Of a stretch of 64,000 bases of DNA, positions 26,601 through 33,900 are shown one piece after another. The DNA is from Gordius sp. MW1 (lineage: Eukaryota; Nematomorpha; Gordioida; Gordea; Gordiidae), in contig OZ038533.1 of the NCBI GenBank assembly GCA_964036665.1, forward strand, positions 11,988,413 to 12,052,412. The letters are read 5' to 3'. The notes under the pieces were generated by a model that saw nothing but the letters and a program-made list of their open reading frames with translations, had not been told where the DNA came from and searched no databases. Numbering within the stretch: the stretch's first letter is position 1; each line of letters starts with the position of its first letter. A program made the position numbers and the translations under genes.

Positions 26601-28876
26601 AGTTATGTCAATTAATGTCATGCTTGTGGTGATTGGAGAATAATTTGAGTAAAAATGCTCTGGAAGAAATATTAGCTATTTTGACCAAAAATCATTTGCA
26701 ATTTAAAGGGCAATAAAATGGATTATTAACAAAATTGCCTTTTTGAAATATTAAATACGGTTTTGCATAAAATTAGACTTGCATAATGTCGACCCCGGAA
26801 CATTGAAATATATCGAGTTAAACGATTAAATTATTTCTTGTTATACCGTATAATAAAATAATTATTTGCGAAAATAAATGCATTCAGACATCCGTTTGTA
26901 ATTATTTTATAAAATTCTTTTTAAAAGATTGGATACCGTATTACCCGATACTATTGGGATTATCACTCCATTAATGCACGAGTCCCATACAGTTGTATGA
27001 TTAAAGATGTTGACGACAAACCTCGCTTTTATGTCCAAATTCTTCACTCTCAACCTAAAGAAACACAATCAACCACCACTAGTTATGAATTAATTGGTGG
27101 CGAAATTTTTGAGGGATCAACACCCAAAGGTTATTTTTTAAGAATCCTCTTACAACATGTTTAAATTTTTTAGATTAATTAACTCGCGTTTAAAAAAAGC
27201 TTTTAAGTTATTCATTTCAATTAATTTTGTGACATAACAGCTACAGCTTATTCTAGTATGAACGGCAGTTATTTTGTGTTTAAATCAACTTATTAACTCG
27301 TTTAGAAGCCTGGGATAGTATCCTCCAAGCTATCGCAAATTTAAGAAAAAAGGAAGTTGAATGTCAGAATGATCAATCGGGTAAATTGCCTTTGTTTCCC
27401 ACCAAGTTGTTCCCTCGCATAATAAGAGGTGAAGATTTATTTGGACTTTCCGAAGGCCATATCATTAGAGTTTTGGAGTCATTGCCGGGTGTTGAACAAT
27501 TTTTGGATTATCGCTTTAAATTTGGCCGTACACAAACAATTGAACTCCCCTTAACGATCAATCCCTCGGGATGCGCTAGAGCGGAACCAAAACTAAGGAC
27601 GCATTTCAGGAAGTAAATTTATTTTTTCACCTAAATATATCACTTTTTGTAACCATCTCGCAGGCCAATAATATTGTCGAGCGCGCCCTCTAACCACAAA
27701 CCTATGCCCTGCAGTTTTAGTTCATTCAATTTTGAGTATGGTCTTTTTTATGAACCCACTTATGGCAAGCAATACGGATTGTCTAAAGACGCCCAATATC
27801 GTAAAATGAAGAGTGAATGGAAACAAAACATTTATTTGGGGAAATCACGAATACAGGTAACACTCGATTGGTTTTACTCGAATAAATCATTCGTCGTTGC
27901 CTTTATTTTGATGATATAATTTTTTTTGATTCTAAACAATTATTTGAATAAAGGGGTTCGGTCTTTTCGCTTCTCGCGATTTTGGTAAGGATGTCATGAT
28001 CATAGAATATATCGGAGAAATCATACGTTGCGAGTTGGCTGAAGTGAGAGAGCGCGCCTATCACGCCCAAAACAAATCGACCACTTATTTGTTCCGCCTA
28101 GACGATGATACCGTACTCGATGCCACCATTTGTGGTGGACCTGCCCGTTACATCAATCATTCGTGCGACCCGAATTGTCGGGCAGAATTGATTTCCATAT
28201 CACCCGCACCCATCGACACTTCTACTACCCTAATAAACCCTTGCTTGGAACCCTTGCCCCCGATCCCACCACCTAACAACGTTTCTGGGGACGCTACGGT
28301 GAATAGACCGCCCGTCCGCAAGATTAATAAAATCGTCATAATATCCAATCGAAAAATTCAACGCGGGGAAGAGGTGTTTATTATAATTTCGTAGGCATAG
28401 CTTAGTTAGAATGCTTAACACTAGGGTTATCTAGTATTTTTTTTTTGATTTATATATATTACAACTAATTAACGCTTGTTTATTTTATGCAAATATTGGC
28501 TTAACTATCGCCGTTAATTTTTGCAATGCCGATTACGGCCTACATACTTAAAAATCATTTTTAAAATTTTGCTAGTCTATCTATATTATTTGATTATTGG
28601 CATGGGCGTACCCAGGTTTTGAATTAGGGGGGGGGGGGGCAAAACGTTTAAAAGTTCATTTAGAGGGGAGCAAAACATAAAATTTTTTTTAATTTTTCAA
28701 TATTATTGCATTGAACCCCCCCCCCCTGCCTACGCCCATGATTATTGATATAGTTGCGTTACAAATTACATAATGTTTTAAAGCTCTGCTACGATTACAA
28801 GTTTGAATATGAAGGCGAAAACAGCAAAATTTCTTGTTTGTGTGGAGCGCACAATTGCAAAAAATGGATGAATTGA
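4954..28876 (+). CDS. KMT2C/D: KMT2C/KMT2D-type H3K4 methyltransferase (MLL3/4, trr)
   Basis: Nuclear SET-domain methyltransferase. The vertebrate and fly orthologues are enhancer H3K4 monomethylases of the COMPASS-like complex. About 53 exons translate to roughly 4,500 residues, near the ~4,900 of human KMT2C. Domain order is extended PHD, PHD1-2, PHD3, PHD4-6, GIGGF block, HMG box, coiled coil, extended PHD2, FYRN, FYRC, WIN motif, SET and post-SET, all in KMT2C/D order. Firm exons: 4954-5102, 5171-5380, 5441-5538, 5571-5692, 5801-5963, 6020-6203, 6270-6384, 8707-8903, 10293-10397, 10472-10576, 10782-10963, 11154-11318, 11409-11593, 11634-12413, 12627-12737, 12954-13303, 13647-14258, 15996-16138, 16501-16574, 16654-16704, 25981-26224, 26303-26421, 26480-26597, 26928-27129, 27306-27612, 27664-27856, 27954-28373 and 28784-28876. 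Boundaries are unresolved at 9144/9481, 14259-15995, around 17718-17777, after 18660 and at 23212/23442. The start ATG is the first one that splices in frame, but an upstream exon is possible. Confidence 0.93.
5801..6384 (+). other. KMT2 extended PHD1 second half, PHD1 and PHD2
   Basis: Exon 5801-5963 reads CVICKNFGATIYC followed by CDAKYHLPCATSSGCL, closing the extended PHD. Exon 6020-6203 is a PHD finger (CKICLKDEQLEEMLSCVVCG, then a His-Cys pair and WQCIECKSC). Exon 6270-6384 is the next finger (VVICDDCDKAFHIHCLKPPL, ending GWKCK). The zinc-ligand series is complete, and splice phases agree with each other (56- and 66-bp introns). Confidence 0.93.
7539..7701. mobile_element. CATGGGCGTAGCC-family MITE copy
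   Basis: The left end is GGCGTAGCCAGCAATGAG and the right end is GCCACCCCTTTTGGCTATGCCCATG, with a purine-rich and then pyrimidine-rich interior like the other copies. AACCTTT precedes the left end and AACCTTTTT follows the right end, consistent with a target duplication plus loss of a few terminal bases. Confidence 0.65.
7866..7949 (+). repeat. tRNA-like sequence, likely a SINE head
   Basis: There is a perfect T-arm (GCGGG TTCAAAT CCCGC) and an anticodon-like arm CTCT-TTGAACA-AGAG whose 7-base loop puts GAA in the anticodon position. The acceptor and D arms are weak. The T-arm matches a RNA polymerase III B-box. Downstream sequence to about 8060 may be the SINE body. I do not believe it is a working tRNA gene. 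Confidence 0.5.
8707..9144 (+). other. KMT2 PHD3
   Basis: Exon 8707-8903 reads NCRICMDCGSRTPGSGPSSR, then FSVCDSCYQQRNKG and CCPICKRAYR. The next exon from 9008 reads YIHNDCDSE followed by YRCLLCVRNDKP, completing the finger. The 9008 exon can be read to about 9144, but its donor does not join in phase to the next exon at 9481. A short unseen exon or a different donor is likely. Confidence 0.82.
9481..10397 (+). other. KMT2 linker exons between PHD3 and PHD4
   Basis: Exon 9481-9888 encodes a low-complexity Ser/Asn/Glu-rich segment containing KLTLKHVDNKYMVVIHDSP. It can end at a GTAGTT donor in phase 0 and join exon 10293-10397, which encodes an acidic stretch (PPSVDEDDDDPSTIPVLFSI) and then splices in phase 0 to PHD4. 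The intron at 9889-10292 contains a decayed element with AGACCTAGGTTTGGTCTG-like and GGTCGAC-like repeats. Confidence 0.72.
10472..11593 (+). other. KMT2 PHD4, PHD5 and PHD6
   Basis: Exon 10472-10576 begins DICASCGSFG and ends YHPFCVSIK. Exon 10782-10963 reads LTRTIALNGWRCYKCLICEG and LLLCDDCDISYHIYCLNPPL. Exon 11154-11318 reads CVMCYTCSARIPGTNCSWSN, then NHYTQCGPCASHDACPQC. Exon 11409-11593 finishes with RWVHGHCEH and GFSCRLCTS. These align almost residue for residue with the C-terminal PHD triplet of vertebrate KMT2C/D. All phases agree. Confidence 0.95.
11634..14258 (+). other. KMT2 post-PHD linker including GIGGF block
   Basis: Exon 11634-12413 contains DGIHLTDKGLQFIDDLG. Exon 12627-12737 is short. 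Exon 12954-13303 begins GIGGFFVKPKKPLTQ, the counterpart of the PGIGGFMVR block of vertebrate KMT2C, and ends KRGYIAETYPYYLQ. Exon 13647-14258 continues ELFFGETALKRGSA, matching the vertebrate YLQEAFFG segment. Most of the rest is Ser/Asn-rich and probably disordered. Phases agree throughout. Confidence 0.85.
14259..15995 (+). other. KMT2 region with unresolved exons before the HMG box
   Basis: At least three coding pieces are likely. One lies about 14740-14950 (SYSAIGDSGILVPNTLAYKT, with competing frames after a strong acceptor at TTTCATTTGCAG near 14882). One lies about 15060-15155 (LPQMNTNDIEALLGNESDFL). One lies about 15310-15480 (FNAPTSTSICLQNTESMEIY, then SPQLSSSLSYEYSASIDDA). I could not fix consistent splice phases here. 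Confidence 0.5.
15996..16814 (+). other. KMT2 HMG box
   Basis: Exon 15996-16138 ends WKKDEALGILATISPVLYAN followed by IRHPRLKSEYPG, close to the vertebrate WEKEEALGELATISPVLYAN segment. Exon 16501-16574 reads RSKQIAKLWRNITPEERIPF and exon 16654-16704 reads QKARENRAILRVQKSQQ, the HMG-box core. A 39-bp exon at 16776-16814 (KTLEHQILTSMAS) fits in phase 0 but is less certain. Confidence 0.92.
16815..17716. other. KMT2 intron, no gene seen
   Basis: AT-rich intronic sequence between the HMG-box exons and the central linker. The minus-strand open stretch at 17044-17310 has no recognisable motif and lies wholly inside the intron. I see no repeat or element here. Confidence 0.5.
17717..20142 (+). other. 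KMT2 central linker exons
   Basis: Small exons fit in consistent phase: 17852-17984 (DGLADFKVSLATKKNELLLD), 18059 to about 18660, 18734-18818, 18883-19005, 19091-19245, 19315-19528 and 19621-20142. A short exon near 17717-17777 has an uncertain frame. The composition is Ser/Thr/Pro/Asn-rich with few charged clusters, typical of the disordered middle of KMT2C/D. No domain is recognised. Confidence 0.7.
20227..21194 (+). other. KMT2 long disordered exon
   Basis: 322 codons, rich in Gln, Asn, Ser and Pro, starting GTSGIIPKPKPISTYHASVS and ending in a more helical segment (YQNWLLRRDALLQENLTKMA). Both splice sites are in phase with their neighbours. It corresponds in position to the Gln/Pro-rich stretch preceding the conserved coiled coil in KMT2C/D. 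Confidence 0.82.
21277..21483 (+). other. KMT2 conserved coiled coil
   Basis: Reads RKRKKSLASKQRQLRKTGDK, then ELAQLNANIAAMQKHIEALR and KEVKQHKTLISDFQMK. This is a basic start followed by a heptad-like helix and matches the AKQR-KK to QKQLEQIRKQQK-H--LI-DY segment of KMT2C/D. Phase 0 at both ends. Confidence 0.9.
21568..23796 (+). other. KMT2 Tyr/Pro/Asn-rich disordered exons
   Basis: Exon 21568-22016 starts REKSNLTINYPIVQS after a TGATCTAG acceptor. Exon 22062 to about 23212 is a long Tyr/Asn/Pro/Ser-rich segment. The exon from about 23442 to 23796 begins TAPHYDRYGDNNVPRNFHYA and ends FGLGNVDK. The 23212/23442 junction does not match in phase in my reading, so a small exon or another splice site is missing. 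The other long plus-strand frames over this interval (21627, 22070, 23422) are shadows. Confidence 0.75.
23847..25112 (+). other. KMT2 exons between disordered region and extended PHD2
   Basis: In-phase exons are 23847-24101 (LALLDNKFGSFQLAILPNYY), 24147-24234, 24281-24537, 24592-24775 and 24805-25112. The last contains NLTVTLVIDKDKQDALAAIM, resembling the vertebrate VTLTLSPAAAE segment. The 24538-24591 intron begins GC (AAAG/GCAAAT) and ends TTGTAG, and is a candidate GC-AG intron. Without it the phases do not join. Confidence 0.78.
25156..26421 (+). other. KMT2 pre-PHD block and extended PHD2
   Basis: Exon 25156-25885 contains the Cys pair KYCYSCNKAI, the FRDFCSNNCIFQC segment and ends DHRICLFCDIMGDGSPDKLS. 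Exon 25981-26224 reads LLNLDIDKWVHLNCALWSSE, then VYETVSGALMNVETAIKRGA, CAHCAKPGATCDC and YHFPCALTTACTFF. Exon 26303-26421 reads TLLCPLHNTDVE. This is the second extended PHD of KMT2C/D with all zinc ligands present. Confidence 0.96.
26480..27612 (+). other. KMT2 FYRN, FYRC and WIN motif
   Basis: FYRN (26480-26597) reads CTFRIGALIFNDLGQLLPEQ and ends YP. FYRC spans 26928-27129 (GYRITRYYWDYHSINARVPY) and 27306-27612 (EAWDSILQAIANLRKKE, then LFGLSEGHIIRVLESLPGVE). After it comes INPSGCARAEPKLRTHF, the WDR5-interacting (WIN) motif. It reads ARAEPK where vertebrate KMT2C/D have ARSEPK, with the key Arg kept. Confidence 0.96.
27664..28876 (+). other. KMT2 SET and post-SET domains
   Basis: Exon 27664-27856 ends WKQNIYLGKSRIQ. 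Exon 27954-28373 reads GFGLFASRDFGKDVMIIEYI, then GGPARYINHSCDPNCRAE and ends IVIISNRKIQRGEE. Exon 28784-28876 reads LCYDYKFEYEG, then CLCGAHNCKKWMN and a stop. The catalytic NHSC, the YDY motif and the post-SET CxC-C zinc site are all present. There is a Pro-rich insertion of about 40 residues between PNCRAE and KINKIVIIS. The last intron (28374-28783) is in phase 0. Confidence 0.96.
28601..28740. mobile_element. hAT-type MITE in the last KMT2 intron
   Basis: 140 bp from CATGGGCGTACCCAGG to CTGCCTACGCCCATG, with a G-run near the left end and a C-run near the right. The flanks are ATTATTGG and ATTATTGA (7 of 8 identical), consistent with an 8-bp target duplication. It sits 43 bp before the exon encoding the catalytic Tyr and the post-SET zinc site. 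Confidence 0.82.
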
Positions 28877-29147
28877 AAGCGTTGGCTACGAACCTCAGTT
28901 TAAACGTTAACATTCGCCAATAAATTTTGTTGCTTTATTGATGCAACCAAAATTCATTAAATGTATTGTTATATTTGTGACTATATTTAGATATATAAAA
29001 TTATTTTAACGAGGAATTATTTGTGTACCATCATTAGTATATTATATGTTTTTACAAATATGCAATTTTGTAACGTTTTTATTGTATATACAAATGCAAT
29101 TTTTAACCTATGTATAAGATTCTCAAGTTTATGATGATTTTACGTTA

Positions 29148-29153
29148 AATAAA
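29148..29153 (+). terminator. Candidate KMT2 polyadenylation signal
   Basis: AATAAA lies 272 bp after the KMT2 stop codon, in AT-rich sequence with a T/G-rich stretch following. It is the first plausible signal, but AATAAA is common by chance at this base composition. Confidence 0.35.
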
Positions 29154-29947
29154 TTGTAAAAAATTTGAACCATCCGATTTTATTGTTTGTAGTTTACTTA
29201 TTATTAAACTGTCTTGCTTTCCTATTTATGTTGATCTAGATCTTCGATCGTAGATTCACAAGGGAGTGTTTAACTTCATAACCTTTTTATTTCAATGGCT
29301 AGATGTTATTTATTTAATATCCGAAAAGTTTAGTTTAAGGTAAGTTATAAACGATTTTTAAAAATTTGAGAAAACCATGTTCTTAGGCAGCTTTAATTAT
29401 TTATAACTTCGTATTTTAAGTGTATTGACAATGGCAAGGCAAGCCAATAAATTTTTTAATTTGTATTCGATCCCGTCTGTTTTATAGGTGTGAAACTTAC
29501 AATCTCATTTAATTCGTTTTTAAGCAACACTTTACTTTGCTGTGCAATTTTTAGGAAGGTAGTTCTTCCTAAAGCGGAGGGGAAGGCGTAATGCAAAGCA
29601 TTTTCTATGATTAAACGATAAAATATTTATTAAGCGCCCCCCGGCCCCGTGCTTGTTTTTTTGGCCCTTAAAACTTGGCTCTTTTAAACTTCATAGGGAA
29701 ACAGTTATGTAATGTAAGTTAAGCAGGGGTGAATAGAAACGGACCTTAAAGTTTGGGGGCCAGGGCCTGGCTACGTGCCTGCAATAAATCTTTAAAATAC
29801 TCAATTTAGTTAGTTAGCATTTTATATATAAATTTTAAATTGCATTATCTTCTTATTTTTTATCATACATATATAAGGTCCCACAATCGTGGGGTTTGTG
29901 CTAATAAGCTTATTTCTTCTTGATCGCGTAAGCGACATGTTTTGTTG

Positions 29948-30135
29948 GATAGGGGTCAAAGTAGCAGAACGATGAAAAAGTAGCAGAAAAATATGAATTT
30001 TAGATAATCAATATATTAGAATTAAATCTCAAATTGGGAGGGAATTTGATGTGAATCTAACCCTAACCCTCCTGACCAATCTTGATCAGTTCTGACCAAT
30101 TTGGCTGCTTTTTTCTGCTACCTTGACCGGTTCCC
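29948..30135. mobile_element. 188-bp inverted-repeat element with 9-bp TSD
   Basis: The left end is GATAGGGGTCAAAGTAGCAG. The right end is CTGCTACCTTGACCGGTTCCC (imperfect inverted repeat). It is flanked by a perfect 9-bp direct repeat GTTTTGTTG at 29939-29947 and 30136-30144. The interior contains CTAACCCTAACCCT and shares TTAAATCTCAAAT-GG-AGG-AATTTGATGT with the element at 4652. A 9-bp duplication is typical of Mutator-like transposons. Confidence 0.82.
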
Positions 30136-30516
30136 GTTTTGTTGTATCTTCTTAGTTTTCTTAACTACTTGCCTTTTCCATGTGATACGAGGTCGTCCTC
30201 ATCCTCTGTTCTCCGTCCGGCACCTCCGGGTACAATACTTTTCGACATCATTCGTCTTAGTATATGACCATAACACCTTAGCCGATTTTTATTAATTAAG
30301 TCCGTCATAAATCATAAACCCACTTTGATGCCTTAAGCTTATAAACGCCTTGATACAAAGTAAAGGGAAAAATGTTTCCCTGTTTTTTTTCTAATTAGAG
30401 TGACTAAAACTCGGCCTAGCTAAACCCGGACTAATCACAGTTTAAACATATTTTTATATTAATCCGTTAAATATGAAATCTGTGCGAATAAATGTCTTCA
30501 CCTATGTGGATAATAT

Positions 30517-30522
30517 TTTATT
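30517..30522 (-). terminator. Candidate ABTB polyadenylation signal
   Basis: Minus-strand AATAAA about 198 bp after the ABTB stop codon. Plausible spacing, weak evidence on its own. Confidence 0.3.
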
Positions 30523-30719
30523 TGAGCGTTACAACAATATATTAAATCGATAAATATAATTTAACATTGACTTTTAACATTTAGTAAATGAAGAATTTTG
30601 TTATATTTTTTATAAATGTTATAAAATTTGATGTGCTATAATAAATATATTGTTTAATACATTTTAAATAAAATATGTATTTAACATGTAGCAGTACAGT
30701 GAAAGCTTAAAATCTGGTG

Positions 30720-30968
30720 TTACTTAATAAAATTATTATACGTATAAGAATTATTATATTGTGGTCCTCCATAGCTGCCATTAACTTGTATGTTTATAAT
30801 GCGATCTCGGAGTCGACCCATTAAAGCATGATAAATACGAGCATGCAACTCATTTGAAATTGTTGAAGTTGAAAGAATTCCAATGAAGTCAGTGTTATCT
30901 ATCAACACGGGCATATTTTTCATAAAATATCCCACGCAGTAATTTGCAAGTTCTTCGCAGGCATACAA
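30720..30968 (-). other. ABTB last exon: C-terminal tail
   Basis: Reads LYACEELANYCVGYFMKNMP, then VLIDNTDFIGILSTS, corresponding to the [20 protein letters not shown] segment at the C-terminus of BTBD11. It ends with an Asn/Tyr-rich tail and TAA. It is separated from the BTB exons by a 4.5 kb intron filled mostly by the inverted repeat at 31068-34707. Confidence 0.93.
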
Positions 30969-33900
30969 CTAAAACAATTAAAACGAAATGAAGTTTGTAA
31001 ATCTAACTAATAAGCAATTTTTTTAATATGTAAATGTCTAAAGAAATTTCAAATTATAATTAAAAAAACTCGGGCCTTCGGCCCTCGTGGGAAGGGTGAG
31101 AAGGGAAGGGAAGAGGGGAAGAAAAGGGGGGACGACTCATCTGTACTTCGTATAAATGTATCATATTTGCTATGCAATTTATGGGCGAGAAAGGTGGGAA
31201 GGGGCGAGAATGCCTATAGGGGGGTATTAAATGACTAATGATTAATTAATTATTTATACAAATTTTTCATTATAGGCAAAATGTAATAAAGGCAAAATGT
31301 AATATAGGCAAGGGTTAGGGTTAGATTTAGTGTTTGCATCTAGTTGCGTATTACATTAATTTTAATGGCCTTTAGAGATTATGGGTCTAACAAACATTAT
31401 ATTATAAAACAACACAATGTTAAGAATTTGCAGAATTGTTGGGAGAAATTTTTTGTTGAATTTGAAAATTTTTAATTAAAAAAATCAAAAATTTGGCCAA
31501 TGGTCACTTTTTCTCTATTGGTCAGTACCAACAGATACTCTATAAGTCAATTATAGCCAAAAAAACGGGAAAAAAAAAATTTTGATGCTCACTTTGGCCA
31601 ATGGTCATTTTTTTCCATTGGTCAGCAGCCAGCACACGGTAAAAGTGGATATAAATTCATAAAAGTTAAAAAAACGAAAAAAAAATTTTCGAATAACATT
31701 TTGGCCAATGGTCATTTTTTTCCATTGGTCAGCAGCCAGGACACGGTAAAAGTGGATATAAATTCATAATAGTCAAAAAAAACGAAAAAAAAATTTTCGA
31801 ATCACATTTTGGCCAATGGTCATTTTATTCCATTGGTCAGCAGTCAGCGGACGGCCAAAAGGTCATAATAGCAATGGTAGGAACAGGAACAATCATAATA
31901 GTAAAAAAAAAACAAAAAAAATAATTTCGATTTACATTTTGGCCAATGGTCATTTTTTCCATCGGTCAGGAGCCAGCGGACGGCCAAAAAGTCATAATAG
32001 CAATGGTAGTAACAGGAACAATCATAATAGTCAAAAAAAAACGAAAAAATAAACTCGGATTCACATTTTGGCCAATGGTCATTTTTTTCATTGGTCAGCA
32101 GCCAACGGACGGCCAAAAAGTCTTATTATCAATGATAGTAACAAGAACAATCATAAGAGTCAAAAAAACTCCGGGATTCTAACCCAAAAACTAGTTAAAT
32201 TGCATAGCAATTAAAAGTAAACAACTTTTATTTATGTTTATTATATAACATTGGGCAGCAGCCAGCGGACGGCCAAAAAGTCATAATAGCAATGGTAGAA
32301 ACAGGAACAATCATAATAGTCAAAAAAAAACGAAAATAATAATTTCGATTCACATTTTGGCCAATGGTCATTTTTTTCATTGGTCAGCAGCCAGCGGACG
32401 GCCAAAAATTCTTATTATCAATGATAGTAACAAAAACAATCATAAGAGTCAAAAAAACTCCGGGATTCTAACCCCAAAACTAGTTAAATTGCATAGCAAT
32501 TAAAAAGTAAACAACTTTTATTTATGTTTATTATATAACTAGTTAAATCGCATGGCATTAAAAGTAAACAACTTTTATCTAAAAAACTAGTTAAATTGCA
32601 TAGCAATTAAAAGTAAACAACTTTTATTTATGTTTATTATATAACTAGTTAAATTGCATAGCAATTAAAAGTAAACAACTTTTATTTATGTTTATTATAT
32701 AATAGATAATTTAACAAATCTTATATATAACACACCGAGGTAGAGAGAGATGAGGGGTGGGGCACCTCTTTCTCATGTATTAATTTAAAAAAGGGATAAC
32801 CTAATATACCCAATGCAAATAAATAGGAGGGTAACGGACGGACAACGGACGGACGGACGGACAACAAAAAACGAGCCCATAAATTGCATAGCAATTAAAA
32901 CCCGATTTGATAATCCTAGCAATAAAATTTCGGCAGGGAGAAATTTTGGTTAAAATTTACAAGTGAATTATATTTTGCGCTTTAATCCGGGAAGGTTTGT
33001 TTAACCCCCCCCCCCCCAGTAATCCTGTCGAAAGTCGTTAAAGCTAACTGGGAGCACAGACTTATAATTGGGATCAGATTGCAATCTCTGATAATGAAAT
33101 CTTATCAATAAATTTTATGATGCTTTTTCTTCATAATAAATTCCAAAATATTTTAATAATTATTAATTGCTATGCAATTTAACTAGTTTTTGTTATATAA
33201 TAAACATAGATAAAAGTTGTTTACTTTTAATGCTATGCAATTCAACTAGTTATATAATAAACATAAATAAAAGTTGTTTACTTTTTAATTGCTATGCAAT
33301 TTAACTAGTTTTGGGGTTAGAATCCCGGAGTTTTTTTGACTCTTATGATTGTTCTTAATACTATCATTGATAATAAGAATTTATGGCCGTCCGCTGGCTG
33401 CTGACCAATGAAAAAAATGACCATTGGCCAAAATGTGAATCGAAATTATTTTTTTCGTTTTTTTTTTGACTATTATGATTGTTCCTGTTTCTACCATTGC
33501 TATTATGACTTTTTGGCCGTCCGCTGGCTGCTGACCAATGTTATATAATAAACATAAATAAAAGTTGTTTACTTTTAATTGCTATGCAATTTAACTAGTT
33601 TTTGGATCCCGGAGTTTTTTTTGACTCTTATGATTGTTCTTGTTACTATCATTGATAATAAGACTTTTTGGCCGTCCGTTGGCTGCTGACCAATGAAAAA
33701 AATGACCATTGGCCAAAATGTGAATCCGAGTTTATTTTTTCGTTTTTTTTGACTATTATGATTGTTCCTGTTACTACCATTGCTATTATGACTTTTTAAC
33801 CGTCCGCTGGCTCCTGACCGATGGAAAAAATGACCCTTGGCCAAACTGTGAATCGAAATTATTTTTTTCGTTTTTTTTGACTATTATGATTGTTCCTGTT

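Larger units (their letters stand above)
29154..30719. other. Intergenic region between convergent KMT2 and ABTB
   Basis: No gene is seen. Around 29545-29785 there is a decayed MITE (GGGCCTGGCTACGTGCCTG right end). The element at 29948-30135 follows. The plus-strand open frame 30101-30295 overlaps that element's right end and is not a gene. Confidence 0.6.

Noticed and set aside
28374-28394. Apparent truncation of the SET domain at FIIIS-stop
   Set aside because: The stop lies in an intron; the missing LCYDY and post-SET residues are found in phase at 28784-28876.
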